This document shows, one piece after another, positions 9,165 through 20,429 of a DNA stretch of 64,000 bases (its first letter is position 1; the number at the start of each line of letters is the position of its first letter). The notes beneath the pieces were generated by a model, which had not been told where the DNA came from, did no database searches, and was given only the letters and a program-made list of their open reading frames with translations. The stretch is from the NCBI RefSeq assembly GCF_029227915.1, contig NC_079877.1, positions 19,309,851 through 19,373,850 on the forward strand, in the 5' to 3' direction. Source of the DNA: Hydractinia symbiolongicarpus (lineage: Eukaryota; Cnidaria; Hydrozoa; Anthoathecata; Hydractiniidae). A program made the position numbers and the translations under genes.

Positions 9165-12100
9165 CTGAGAGTAAGAAAGAGTTCATATGAGCTAAGAAGC
9201 AGGCTAGGTATCTGTAGAATTAAAGATAGATGTTGTCCAGATATAAGTAGATTAAGTTGGTTAGGACACTTGCAAGAATGAAGGAGGATAATTGGGTAAG
9301 AAAGTGTAGAGATAGACTTGATACAGAGGAATTTGAGTTGGGGGCTATTAATATACCCATCCTACAGACAGTAAGCCAAGAATGACGTATTACTTACTTC
9401 TTCAAGTGCCTTGCATTCTATTAAATCTCCATTTTCGTCGAAAGTATTTATCTTTGTGATTGGCAATTCAATACCACGATCAACGCATTTCTTCCAACAA
9501 GCTTCTACATCTTTTGCTACTGATTGCAGGTTGTCTTGTTTGAAATTTGTCATCAAAGGCCCTTCAACTCTGAAATCATCATCCTCTTTTCCATCATGAA
9601 ATATGATAATATCATTTTCTCTATGCCACCAAACACCATTACCATAGAGCAAAAAATCTGCAATTCTTTCCAAGTGTGCCTGATATTTCCGTAGAGGTAA
9701 GTTAATGTTAAAACAACTTCTTTTCTCATCTGAAAATTCAAAAAAGTTTATTTCGAAACAAAATGACAATCATACACTTTTTATCACATGTTAAAATTTT
9801 AAACAAAATTAGAAAGATTAATGTTTGAATATCAAACCAGACTTTTTATTAAGTCAAGCACTTCAAAATATATTTAATTATCACATAGAACAGCCTTTCT
9901 GTTTCAGTTTATTCCATGACGACAGAACATTGCCTACGTAAAATGACATTTTCCTGTTTTGCGTTGGCAAACTCGTGTTCGACATTTGCAATTTATATTT
10001 GTTTTGCGGCCAAATGCTGCAGTACACAAATAACAGTTAAATATTTGCCAATGTGAATTGAAAACTTTTGTTTTCATGTGGACATTCGTCTCAGCAATTT
10101 CTGAATGCCAACATGAATTAGAAAGCCAGTAGAAACAGATATTTTAGACTTACCAAGTACACTCTCTGAAAATTTCAATATTTTAGATGTGTTAGTTGAT
10201 TTTCTAGAACATTCTTTGGCAATAAATTTCTGTTCAGCTTGAATACGGATGATGCTATTATCACGTATGGATTCTAAGGATCTGGCTGATGTTCTCAAAC
10301 TTATTTGATTAATTTTGCTGAATAGCTGTTCTTCATTCTCTGTGTGTAAGGAGCTTGGTGAGATAATTCTCGATACTTCTGCTAAATGTGTTGTCAAGCC
10401 ATGATAATAAATGCCATAAAGCTTTTGTGTAGACATTGACTTTAAATTATGCCCAAACAGATCTTGGCACAACATGGCATGCTGGAAACTAATATTATGT
10501 AATCGTAGAATAATTCGTGGGGACCTTTTTTGGGATAAGTGCTTTGCATTGATTGGTAAACAACTATTGATGACAGCCGATAGTCAGATCCTCTCACCTT
10601 GTCCTTCGAACCATATGTGGCATCTAGGGACTGTTGAAAAATTTTATTCTCTTGAGGTGTCAACACTTCATGCAAAACATCCCACAAATTCTTGATATGT
10701 CCTTTACAATCATGCAGTGGTTCAATCGGCATCACTTCATAATTAGCAAGATTCAAGGACTCCATTGTACTATGTTCATTTCCAAAGCAAAGAGCTGGAA
10801 CACGGATAATTCCTTTAAAAAAAATTGTTGACTGAATTTATAAATTTTAATGAGTGTAATTTTGAAAATAAAATCAGAATTGTTTTTATGCTTTTCAATT
10901 TTCCTCAACATATCTGATTTTCTTTTGCTTTATTTGTAGAAAAATTTTCAGACAAATATCAACTAACATCAACTTATATAAAACTTTTGCGAAAAAGGCC
11001 AAAATTTGCAAAAGTTATTTTAGTTTATCAAAAATAAAATAGCCCTAACCTGTCAAATGATTTTTTAGTAGCTGTTCAAGGTCCTTTTTGTGCAACTTTT
11101 GATGAACTGGTAAGTCACGGTCAAGGTTTCTGTAATTTACTTCAAGACCCAGTTTCTCCACATTGAGTTGTTGAAATGGAGACACAGCTTTTTGTTGTTG
11201 TCCTGCTGGGCCTGATATTACCTAAAATAATCAAAAATAGTTAGTTAAAAATAGTTAATGTTATGTAATAGAAATCTATAAATTTGTCATTCATATTTTG
11301 TTTCATTTACCTGGAATAAATAATTTTCTATACTTTTTGTCAAAATTACAAATAACGAACAACTTATTTTGAAATTTATGTACCTTCTTCCTTCTTTGTT
11401 CCAAGGACACTATTTTGTTACTGTAGACATGGGCTATATCTGTAAATCTTGATTTTTTGCATCCACAAAGACAGGGAAAGTTTCCACCATGAGAGTTACC
11501 ACTCTCGTATTGTATTTCAGGATGGTCACCTAAAATATAAATGAATTCCTGTTATCCTTTTTTAAATAAATTGTTGCATTATGCAGATTAAACTTGTGTG
11601 AATTGAATTCCATCAACATACCATGAAAAAACCTTATCACATCAACCACTTTCTTATCATTGACAATTAATGGGTCAGACAATTTTCTAATGTCATTAAG
11701 TCTGGTTTCGACATATGAAAGCTTCTCTGCAATGCTATCCTGGGCAAAACCAATAATATAAACGGATGGACGCTCCACAAGTTCTTGAACATCATGACAA
11801 ATTCCTAAAATTTAATTTAGCGAACATTATTAAGTGGCATTTAATGTCTACTATCAAAGTAAAAAAAGTAAATATTTTTGATTTTAGATATCTAGAATTT
11901 TGGTGATCAATAACAATACTTCTAAATGACATACCTGTTTTTGCATACATTTCCTCATCTGTATAAAATAACTTGTCATCGTAAACAACTTTGACAGTCA
12001 ATAGTAAATGGCCAGCACTCAAAAGTGATGCATGATCAGACCATAGTATGAAGTATCTTGTCAAAGCACCTTTTGGATTTCTCATAATCCCCAAACTTTG

Positions 12101-14325
12101 ATGTTCTTCAAAAATCTTTCTGCGAATGTCACTCAGTGGTATACAACGACCAGATACTGTGAATTCTTCATTGAAAATCACTCCATTCTTTATCACAGCT
12201 TTTTTATATTTTTTTGGCTCAACCAAAGATCCTAATAGAATATCTCCAGATTCAATCTTCTTCAGTATCTCCTCTTTTATTTTTTCAAATGTAGGGGGCA
12301 TAGGAACCGACACTCCACTTCCATCTGTAAAAAATGAAATGTTCTCAATATCTCTCTTTCTGAACAAGGAATGTTAAGTTGATTGTACAAACGCTACGAT
12401 ATATACATCCTCTTTTTGTATAATACATATTTCTAAAAGTATTGTGAAGATGCAATGTGTTTTAGGTAAACATTGTTCTACACACAGAAATCTACTGTAA
12501 CACTTGAAAGAATTTAAGAATCTTTTGCTATAAATTATACAGATTTGATGACAAGACACAATGTTGGAAGCGTACATTATATATCAATTCTTCTTTTTTT
12601 TAGGTACTCACCTGGAAACTTTTCATATTTTCGACGATATTTGCATGGGTTAACAAAATTGTTTGCAAATTTTGATAAATCAACACCGTTATCTTCGAGA
12701 AATTCCTTAACAACTGTATTTCCAGTAGTTCCAGGTATATGATATTTTCGGGCCAAGTCAGAGTAATTTATCTGCAAGAGGAAATAAATCGATGTGTCAC
12801 ACAAGTTATTTTTTTGTTCAAAATTGGACAATGATATAAATGGCAATGTGTTCAACACAAATGTTAACAGATACATGAAGATATACCTTACTACCAACAT
12901 CCATTCCTAACACTTCTTCAAGTAGAGCATGACGATCGAAATTTAATTTGTTTGGATCTGGACTATGTCGTTTTTTCTTGATTGGTGTGTCATCTACGTC
13001 TTGATTTTGTTGTAATTTTGTCCGTCCTATGGTTAGAAACAACTCCTTAATATATTTTGTTTAAAATAATTTTTACAGTTTTTAGTTTAGTCAATAATGA
13101 TTTGCGAGACTGAATTCTACGAACCTAAGGTTTTATTTATTTTTGCTATTTTTTTTGCATTTATTCACACAGCAACTTATTTTCATAACATAGTTTTAAT
13201 TATTTCTGCGTGTTAATTTCGTGGGGTTATATACTTCATCATGATATATGTTGATTGCTTATTTTTTCATTTTAATATTTGTTTATATATATATATATGC
13301 GTGTATATAATTATTTATAAATTTATATTCAAAAAATGCAACAATAAAATAATACCATTCAAGAAAAACCAGTGCCTGTAGGTGAATGGAGATACAGTAC
13401 AGGTGAAAGATTAAAATTAAAAAATATATATAGCTATACCTATCATTCTTTTAATTGAATTTTCTTTACTTTCAAAGTATTGAATCGATCTTGATTTTTT
13501 GTAGGAAGCTTTTGATTGTCTGATGCCAAAGATTGTGTCTGTTGCTTTATTTTCACCAAAACATTTTTTTTCCAAGGATTTTTTTATTATTTTATTCCGT
13601 TCTCTAAGCTCTTTCTTTTTATCAGACTTGGACTTCACTTGAGCAATATTAGCTGATTTGACCTTTGTGAGAACCTTTGTGAATGGAGTGTCATATATAC
13701 TGTCCCATTTTGAGTTGATACTATTAAGTACAGATTCTGCCGTTGTTTTCATATATGACATGTCAGTCTTTGTTTGAGGAATTGTCAAATTTATGGTGAT
13801 TGGATGAACTGGTGTTGTGTTGATACTGTTTGGAGTAGTAATCGTTGATATGTTGTTATATGTTACATTTACAGGTGTGGACGTATTATTTGTTGTAGTT
13901 GGAGTTTTATTATTCGTACTATTTACAGTGTTTGATATATCTGTTAATGGTTTTTTAACATTGTTGATTTTTTTTGTTCTGTGTGATGTTGAAACAGGAA
14001 ATGTATTTTTATTTTTTTCTAATAAACTGCATGCTTGACATGCATGTATAGTATGCCTAATCTTCTCATTATCTTTGAGTTTCTTCCAATTGTCTTGAGA
14101 AAAATCATCTAGGTATTTTTCCCTTACTTTACCGTTCCACTTTTTTTTTCTCACAAACGCAGTAAGTTCCTTGGACTTTCTGTCAAAATGATTTTTCGTT
14201 ATGGATACATCAGGAAACATCGCCATAAAATTTGAAAAACGCAAGTCACAGTGATGATGACTTATATTTTTCATCCCATTCAATACTTCAGCACGCATAA
14301 AAGCGCATTCAAAAACGTTTGCCAT
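8502..14325 (-). CDS. Ten-exon transposase-like gene with one frame break
   Basis: Probable transposase of the surrounding element. Ten exons join through nine GT-AG introns with compatible phases (1,0,1,1,1,0,1,1,0), giving about 1,243 residues once a single break is allowed. The start is the ATG at 14325, the first in a long open exon. Residues 91-99 read HTIHACQAC. About 130-185 is an N/T-rich linker, and about 230-255 is strongly basic. WSDHASLL lies near 490, a CLCGC zinc-knuckle-like cluster near 606, EPLHDCKGH near 723 and TENEEQ near 850. The invariant-looking D, D and E residues could form a catalytic triad, but that is inference. The C-terminal exon is charged. From memory it resembles long uncharacterised multicopy proteins of cnidarian genomes, which I cannot verify here. 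A missing base in an A6 run (10526-10531) breaks the frame, so this copy may be inactive, or the base may be a sequencing error. Confidence 0.8.
9162..9342 (+). mobile_element. Degenerate LINE fragment (C-terminal part of ORF2)
   Basis: Plus-strand translation reads RKSSYELRSRLGI, then SRLSWLGHL (WLGHL at 9258-9272), and after a one-base slip ARMKEDNWVRKCRD. The order ELR-RLGI, then RL-WLGH, then RM-EDNWV-KC is the usual C-terminal end of non-LTR retrotransposon reverse-transcriptase proteins. The fragment is short and frameshifted, and lies antisense to the transposase-like gene inside its intron 9. It also covers that intron's acceptor site. The clade cannot be told from so little. Confidence 0.65.
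9398..9729 (-). CDS. Exon 9 of transposase-like gene
   Basis: Acceptor GAATTTTCAG before 9729; strong donor GAAGAA|GTAAGT at 9398. Encodes DEKRSCFNINLPLRKYQAHL and then GNGVWWHRENDIIIFHDGKE, a compact tryptophan-bearing domain of unknown role. Confidence 0.8.
10154..10812 (-). CDS. Exon 8 of transposase-like gene, carrying the frame break
   Basis: Acceptor TTTAAAG before 10812; strong donor CTTG|GTAAGT at 10154. Begins RVPALCFGNEHSTMESLN, with EPLHDCKGH near residue 723. The frame fails at the A6 run (T6 at 10526-10531 on +). Downstream the coding frame is one base out: SPRIILRLHNISF, then QDLFGHNLKSMSTQKLYGIY, and TENEEQLF near 850. Both halves read as conserved protein, and the downstream phase fits exon 9 only after the shift. 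Confidence 0.8.
10526..10531 (-). other. Homopolymer frame break in exon 8
   Basis: Six T on + (six A on the gene strand). Reading AAA AAA and then AGG TCC CCA restores the downstream frame, so one base is missing relative to an intact gene. It could be a true inactivating deletion, a sequencing error in the run, or, less likely, a -1 slip during translation. Confidence 0.75.
11050..11221 (-). CDS. Exon 7 of transposase-like gene
   Basis: Acceptor TTATTTTAG before 11221; donor GACAG|GTTAGG at 11050. Encodes VISGPAGQQQKAVSPF and then a lysine/leucine-rich helix (LHKKDLEQLLKNHLTG). Confidence 0.77.
11384..11529 (-). CDS. Exon 6 of transposase-like gene
   Basis: Acceptor TATATTTTAG before 11529; donor AGAAG|GTACAT at 11384. 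Encodes GDHPEIQYE, then GGNFPCLCGC, a cysteine cluster near residues 606-610 that may bind zinc, then a basic tail (LEQRRKK). Confidence 0.8.
11622..11804 (-). CDS. Exon 5 of transposase-like gene
   Basis: Acceptor AAATTTTAG before 11804; donor CATG|GTATGT at 11622. Encodes VERPSVYIIGFAQDS, then a helical stretch ending DVIRFFHG, which runs directly into exon 6. Confidence 0.8.
11935..12324 (-). CDS. Exon 4 of transposase-like gene
   Basis: Acceptor TTTTTTACAG before 12324; donor ACAG|GTATGT at 11935. Residues about 396-525. Contains LWSDHASLLSAGHLLLTVKV, the most conserved-looking stretch and a candidate for the first catalytic aspartate. Confidence 0.8.
12612..12771 (-). CDS. Exon 3 of transposase-like gene
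   Basis: Acceptor CTCTTGCAG before 12771; consensus donor CCAG|GTGAGT at 12612. Encodes INYSDLARKYHIPG and onwards, a helix-turn-helix-like stretch (SDLARKY...GNTVVKEFL) that could contact DNA. That role is inferred. Confidence 0.8.
12887..13026 (-). CDS. Exon 2 of transposase-like gene
   Basis: Acceptor CTAACCATAG before 13026; donor AGTAAG|GTATAT at 12887. Basic stretch PIKKKRHSPD followed by a leucine-rich piece, LLEEVLGMDVGSK. Intron 1 is 413 bp, and intron 2 (phase 0) is 115 bp. Confidence 0.78.
13440..14325 (-). CDS. Exon 1 of transposase-like gene
   Basis: Codes for residues 1-295, starting MANVFECAFM. The donor is ATAG|GTATAG at 13440/13439, phase 1. It holds the HTIHACQAC motif, the N/T-rich linker and the basic stretch. 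Confidence 0.8.
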
Positions 14326-14805
14326 GATATTCGTTATTCGTTCTTACTTTATTCCACAAAAAAAATTTCCCGCTGAAGCTACCATATTTATGTTTTTCTT
14401 TTCCCGCAGTTTTTGCGCGTCTTTTAATATAACGGGAAAAAAATCCGACACCGTAGTAAAAATGACGTCAAAGTACTGAAAATGACGAAAAATCAAAGAA
14501 AACGTCGTGTTTTACAGTTCGCACCACTTAGGGGTATGTGGCGTCATCGGATATTTTTTTAATCCACAGATAATATGTCGACGACTTAAAAAAAAGCCGT
14601 TTATAGTTGATCGCGTATTTATTTATATGGGTTTTACCGAATTAAAAAGGTGAATAAAATCACGAAAGCGAGGCTATATCGACTTAAATACAACTAAAAA
14701 ATTTTAAACAGCTTTTTTTCAAAAATCGATCCTTCACCTGAACGAATAAAAAAAACCAGGATGTTTTATTATCAGTCAGGTTGGTGCGCTTAGTAAAACC
14801 ACGTT
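14326..14805 (-). other. 5' flank and putative promoter region of the transposon gene
   Basis: 480 bp between the start codon and the right inverted repeat, AT-rich with several TTTTTT/AAAAAA runs. A TATAAATA match on the gene strand sits at 14627-14620, about 295 bp before the ATG, and could serve as a TATA box. No other coding frame is supported here. Confidence 0.5.
14620..14627 (-). promoter_or_regulatory. Candidate TATA box
   Basis: TATAAATA on the gene strand upstream of exon 1. The match is good, but chance is likely in AT-rich DNA, and the implied 5' leader of about 260 nt is untested. Confidence 0.25.
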
Positions 14806-14832
14806 TTGGAGACTGTCCGTAAGTTGCCCGAG
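14806..14832 (-). repeat. Right terminal inverted repeat of the large transposon
   Basis: 27 bp, TTGGAGACTGTCC at the inner side and TTGCCCGAG at the outer side. Exact inverted partner of 7540-7566. Confidence 0.96.
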
Positions 14833-14834
14833 AT
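14833..14834. repeat. AT target-site duplication, right
   Basis: Dinucleotide AT after the right inverted repeat. The satellite resumes with TGAGACTGCAAGG. Confidence 0.8.
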
Positions 14835-17800
14835 TGAGACTGCAAGGACTAGACCAATGCCAAGCTGCGCGAACACGTGGAACCACGTAATTCACGTGTA
14901 AGGCCTTTATTAGGCCGCAAAAGCCAAGTTACGGCTTTTAGAAGGGTATCCACGTAGTTAAGGGTGATATAAAGGCATGGCGCATGGAAAACGACTTGGG
15001 ACGTTGTAGATCATTATGACTGAAAGAACTAAACCCATGGCAACCTGTGCGGACCCGTGCAACGACGTATTTTATGTGTAGGGCCTTAATTATTTCGTAA
15101 AAGACCATATTACTGCTTTTAGAAGGTTATGCACGTAGTTGACGGTGATATAAGGGTATGGCGCCAGGGAAAATGACTTTGATCGTTGTAGTCCTTTGAG
15201 ACAGAGAGAACTAGACCAATGGTACCATGCGCAAACTCGTGGAAATACGTGATTTTCGCGTAAGGCCTTTATTAGGCGGCAAGAGGCCATCATAGTACGG
15301 CTTTTAGAAGGCTATGCTCGTAGTTGACGTTGATATAAGGCAATGGCGCCATGGAAAACGACTTGGGACGTTGTAGTCCATTCAGACTGCAAGGACTATA
15401 CCCATGGCAACCTGTGCAGACCCGTGCAACGACGTATTTTATGTGTAGGGCCTTAATTATGCGGTAAAAGACCATATTACTGCTTTTAGAAGGTTATGCA
15501 CGTAGTTGACGGTGATATAAGGGCATGGCGCAAAGGCAAATGACTTAGCACGTTGTAGTCCTTTGAGACTGAGAAACTAGCCCAATGGCACCATGCGCAG
15601 ACTCGTGGAAATACGTGATATTCGTGTAAGGCCTTTATTAGGCGGTAAAAAGCCATATTACTGCCTTTAGAAGGCTATGCACGTAGTTGACGGTGATATA
15701 AGGCCATGACGCCAAGGAAAACGTCTTGGCACGTTGTAGACCCTTCAGACTGCAAGGACTACAGCCATGGCAACCTGTGTGGACACGTGGAACCTCGTAA
15801 TTTAAGTGTAGGGCCTTTATTAGGCCGCAAAAAGTCATATTACGGCTTGTCGAAGGCTATGCAAGCAGTTGCCTGTGATATAAGGGCATGGCGTCAAGAA
15901 AAATGACTTGGCACGTTTTTAGTCCATTGAGTCTGCAAGGACTAAACCAATGCCAAGCTGCGCGAACACATGGAACCACGTAATTTACGTGTAAGGCCTT
16001 TATTAGGCCGCAAAAGCCATATTACGTCTTTTAGAAGGCTATGCACGTAGTTGACGGTGATATAAGGGCATGGTGCCAAGGCAAATGACTTTGGATGTTG
16101 TACATGTGGAATCACGTAATTCAGGTGTAAAGCCTTAATTAGGCCGCAAAAAGTCATAATACGGCTTTTAGAAAGCTTTGCACGTAGTTGATGGTGATAC
16201 AAGGCCATGACGCCAAGGAAACCGACTTGGAACGTTGTAGTCCCTAGAGACTGAAAGGTCTAGACCAGTGATACCATGAGCAGTCTCGTGGAACTAAGTG
16301 ATTAACATGTAAGGCCTTTATTAGGCGGCAAGAGGCCATAGTACGGCTATGCTCGTAGTTGACGTTGATATAAGGCAATGGCGCCATGGAAAACGACTTC
16401 GGACGTTGTAGATCATTATGACTGCAAGGACTAAACCCATGGCAACCTGTGCAGACCCGAGCAACGACGTATTTTATGTGTAGGGCCTTAATTATGCCGC
16501 AAAAGCCATATTACGGCTTGTCGAAAGCTATGCAAGCAGTTGCCGGTGATAAAAGGGCATGGCGTCAAGAAAAACGACTTGGCACGTTTTTAGTCCATTG
16601 AGACTGCAAGGACTAGAACAATGCCAAGCTGCGCGAACACATAGAACCACTTAATTCAAGTGTAAGGCCTTTATTAGGCTGCAAAAGTCATTTCACGACT
16701 TTTAGATGGCTATCCACGTAGTTAACGGTGATATAAAGGCATGGCGCCAAGGAAAACGACCTGGGGCATTGTAGTCCATTGAGACTGCAAGGACTAGACC
16801 AATGGCAAGCTGCGCGAACACATGGAACCACGTAATTCACGTGTAAGGACTTTATTGAGCCGCAAAAGCCATATTACGGCTTTTAGAAGGCTTTGCACGT
16901 AGTTGAGGGTGATATAAGGGCATGCCGCCAAGGAAAATGACTTTGGACGTTGTAGTCCTCTGAGACTGAGATAACTAGACCAATGGCACCATGCGCAGAC
17001 TCGTGGAAATACGTGATTTCGTGTAAGGCCTTTATTAGGCGGCAAGAGGCCATATTACGGCTTTTAGAAGGCTATGCACGTAGTTGACGGTGATATAAGG
17101 GCATGCCGCCAAGGCAAATGACTTTGGACGATGTAGTGCTTTGAGACTGAGAGAACTAGACCAATAGCAAGCTGTGCGGACCCGTGCAACGACGTATTTT
17201 ATGTGTAGGGCCTTAATTATGTCGTAAAAGACCATATTACTGTTTTTAGAAGGGTATGCACGTAGTTGACGGTGATATAAGGGTATGGCGCCAGGGAGAA
17301 TGACTTTGGACGTTGTAGTCCCATGAGACAGAGAGAACTAGACCAATGGTTTTATGCGCAAACTCGTGTAAATACGTGATTTACGTTTAAGGCCTTAGTT
17401 AGGCTGCAAAAGGCCATATTACGGCTTTTAGAAGGCCATGCACTTAGTGGACGATGATAAAAGGCCATGGCGCCAAGGAAAACGACTTTGGACGATGTAG
17501 TCCATTCAGACTGCAAGGACTAGAGCCATGGCAAGCTGCGCGAACACATAGAACCACTTAATTCAAGTGTAGGGCCTTAATTATGTCGTAAAAGACCATT
17601 TTACTGCTTTTAGAAGGCTATGCACGTAGTTGACGGTGATATAAGGCCATGACGCCAAGGAAAACAACTTGGGACGTTGTAGTCCATTCAGACTGCAAGG
17701 ACTAGAGCCATGGCAACCTGTGCGGACCCGTGCAACGACGTATTTTATGTGTAGGGCCTTAATTATGTCGTAAAAGACCATATTACTGCTTTTAGAAGGT

Positions 17801-20429
17801 TATGCACGTAGTTGACGGTGATAAAAGGCCATGGCGGCAAGGAAAACGAATTGGCACGTTGCGGTCCATTGAGAATGAAAGGACTAGACCAATGATACCA
17901 TGCGCAAACTCGTGGAAATACGTGATTTTCGTGTAAGGCCTTTATTAGGCGGCAAAAAGCCATATTACGGCTTTTAGTAGGCTATGCACGTAGTTGACGG
18001 TGATATAAGGGCATGGCGCCAAGGCAAATGGCTTTGGACGATGTAGTCCTTTGAGACTGAGAGAACTAGACCAATAGCAAGCTGCGCAGACATGTGGAAC
18101 CACGTAATTCAGGTGTAAAGCCTTAATTAGGGCGCAAAAACCATAATACGGCTTTTAGAAAGCTTTGCACGTAGGTGATGGTGATACAAGACCATGACGC
18201 AAAGGAAACCGACTTGGCACGTTGTAGTCCATTCAGACTGCAAGGACTAGAGCCATGGCAACCAGTGTGGACACGTAGAACCTGGTAATTTAAGTGTAAG
18301 GCCTTTATTAGGCCGCAAAAAGCAATATTACGACTTTTAGAAGGCTATGCACGTAGTTGACAGTGATATAAGGGTATGGCGCCAGGGAAAATGACTATGG
18401 ATGTTGTACTCCTTTGAGACAGAGAGAACTAGAGCAATGGCACCATGCGCAGACTCGTGGAAATACGTGATTTTTGTGTAAGGCCTTAATTAGGCTGTAA
18501 AAGGCCATACTACGGCTTGTCGAAGGCTATGCACGTAGTTGATGGTGATACAAGGCCATGACGCCAAGGAAACCGACTTGGAACGTTGTAGTCCATTGAG
18601 ACTGAAAGGTCTAAACCAATGATACCATAAGCAGTCTCGTGGAACTAAGTGATTTTCGTGTAAGGCCTTTATTAGGCGGCGAAAAGCCATATTACGGCTT
18701 TTAGTAGGCCATGCACTTAGTGGACGATGATAAAAGGCCATGGCGCCAAGGAAAACGACTTCGCATGATGCAGTCCATTGAGAATGAAAGGACTAGACCA
18801 ATGGCAAGCTGCGCGAACACGTGGAACCACGTAATTAACGTGTAAGGCCTTAATTATCTCGTAAAAGACCATATTACGGCTTTTAGGAGGCCATGCACGT
18901 AGTGGACGATGATAAAAGGCCATGGCGCCAAGGAAAACGACTTGGCACGTTGCAGTCCATTGAGACTGAATGGTCTAGACCAATGATACCATGAGCAGGC
19001 TCGTGGAACTAAGTGATTAACGTGTAAGGCCTTTATTAGGCGGCAAGAGGCCATAGTACGGCTTTTAGAAGGCTATGCTCGTGGTTGACGTTGATACAAG
19101 GCAATGGCGCCATGGAAAACGACTTGGCACGTTGCGGTCCATTGAGAATGAAAGGACTAGACCAATGATACCATGCGCAAGCTTTTGGAACCACGTAATT
19201 TACGTGTAAAGCCTTAATTAGGCCGTAAAAGGCCATAATACGGCTTTTAGAAAGCTTTGCACGTAGTTGATGGTGATACAAGGCCATGATGCCAAGGAAA
19301 CCGACTTGGAACGTTGTAGTCCATTGAGACTGAAAGGTCTAAACCAATGATACCATGAGCAGTCTCGTGAAACTAAGTGATTAACGTGTAAGGCCTTTAT
19401 TAGGCGGCAAGAGGCCATAGTACGGCTTTTAGAAGGCTATGCTCGTGGTTGACGTTGATACAAGGCAATGGCGCCATGGAAAACGACTTGGGACGTTGTA
19501 GATCATTATGATTGCAAGGACTAAACCCATGGCAACCTGTGCAGACCCGTGCAACGACGTATTTTATGTGTAGGGCCTTAATTATGTCGTAAAAGACCAT
19601 ATTACTGCTTTTAGAAGGTTATGCACGTAGTTGACGGTGATATAAGGGTATGGCGCCAGGGAAAATGACTTTGGACGTTGTAGTCCTTTGAGACAGAGAG
19701 AACTAGACCAATGGTACCATGCGCAAACTCGTGGAAATACGTGATTTTCGTGTATGGCCTTAGTTAGGCTGCAAAAGGCCATACTACGGCTTGTCGAAGG
19801 CTATGCACGCAATTGCCGGTGATATAAGGGCATGGCGTCAAGGAAAACGACTTAGGACGTTGTAGTTCATTGGGACTGCAAGGACTAGACCAATGGCAAG
19901 TTGCGCGAACACGTGGAACAACGTAATTCACGTGTAAGGCCTTTATTAGGCCGCAAAAGCTATATTACGGCTTGTCGAAAGCTATGCAAGCAGTTCCCGG
20001 TGATATAAGGGCATGGCGTCAAGAAAAACGACTTGGCACGTTTTTAGTCCATTGAAACTGCAAGGACTAGACCAATGGCAAGCTGTGCGAACACGTGGAA
20101 CCACGTAATTCAAGTGTAAGGACTTTATTGAGCCGCAAAAGCCATATTACGGCTTTTAGAAGGCTATGCACGTAGTTGACGGTGATATAAGAGCATGGCG
20201 TCAAAGAAAACGACTTGGGACGTTGTAGTCCATTGAGACAGAGAGAACTAGACCAATGGTACCATGCGCAAACTCGTGGAAATACGTGATTTTCGTGTAT
20301 GGCCTTAGTTAGGCTGCAAAAGGCCATACTACGGCTTGTCGAAGGCTATGCACGCAATTGCCGGTGATATAAGGGCATGGCGTCAAAGAAAACGACTTAG
20401 GACGTTGTAGTTCATTGGGACTGCAAGGA

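Larger units (their letters stand above)
7540..14832 (-). mobile_element. 7.3-kb autonomous-type DNA transposon with 27-bp inverted repeats
   Basis: A 7,293-bp insertion splitting a satellite monomer. The two ends are perfect 27-bp inverted repeats starting CTCGGGCAACTTACGG (7540-7566 and 14806-14832). The flanks read AGTCC-AT before and AT-TGAGAC after. The duplicated array copy at about 28768-28778 reads AGTCCATTGAG with one AT, so it is an exact empty site, and the offset between the duplicated arrays changes by 7,295 bp across it (element plus 2 bp). The interior is far more AT-rich than the satellite. It carries one multi-exon minus-strand gene (14325-8502), plus AT-rich flanks with TA tracts. 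Because AT is self-complementary, a 2-bp AT duplication cannot be told apart from slightly longer inverted repeats without duplication. The superfamily is unassigned; a 2-bp AT target is known for ISL2EU elements, but the protein motifs I can read do not identify that group. Confidence 0.95.
399..20075. repeat. Large array duplication, copy A (approximate limits)
   Basis: Monomer order and private variants match about 20430-33645. Offsets are about 20.03-20.22 kb before 4.1 kb, 20.32 kb to about 5.5 kb, 21.23 kb at 6-7.5 kb, 13.93 kb from 14.8 kb and 13.57 kb from 17.5 kb. The steps are explained by a ~101-bp insertion and a five-monomer gain (908 bp) in A', the 7,295-bp transposon in A, and a two-monomer loss (362 bp) in A'. 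The limits are accurate to perhaps one or two monomers. Confidence 0.88.

Noticed and set aside
9411-9599. Plus-strand frames at 9411-9599, 10474-10695, 12126-12377 and 13817-14038
   Set aside because: They lie antisense to exons of the minus-strand gene, which has splice-site and phase support.
10526-10531. Programmed -1 frameshift at the A6 run
   Set aside because: The zero-frame codons are AAA AAA GGT after CCC, which is not the usual X XXY YYZ arrangement. A missing base is simpler.
7540-14832. Firm assignment of the large transposon to ISL2EU on the basis of the AT target
   Set aside because: The target fits, but the protein motifs I could read do not identify that group, and AT is too short to be decisive.
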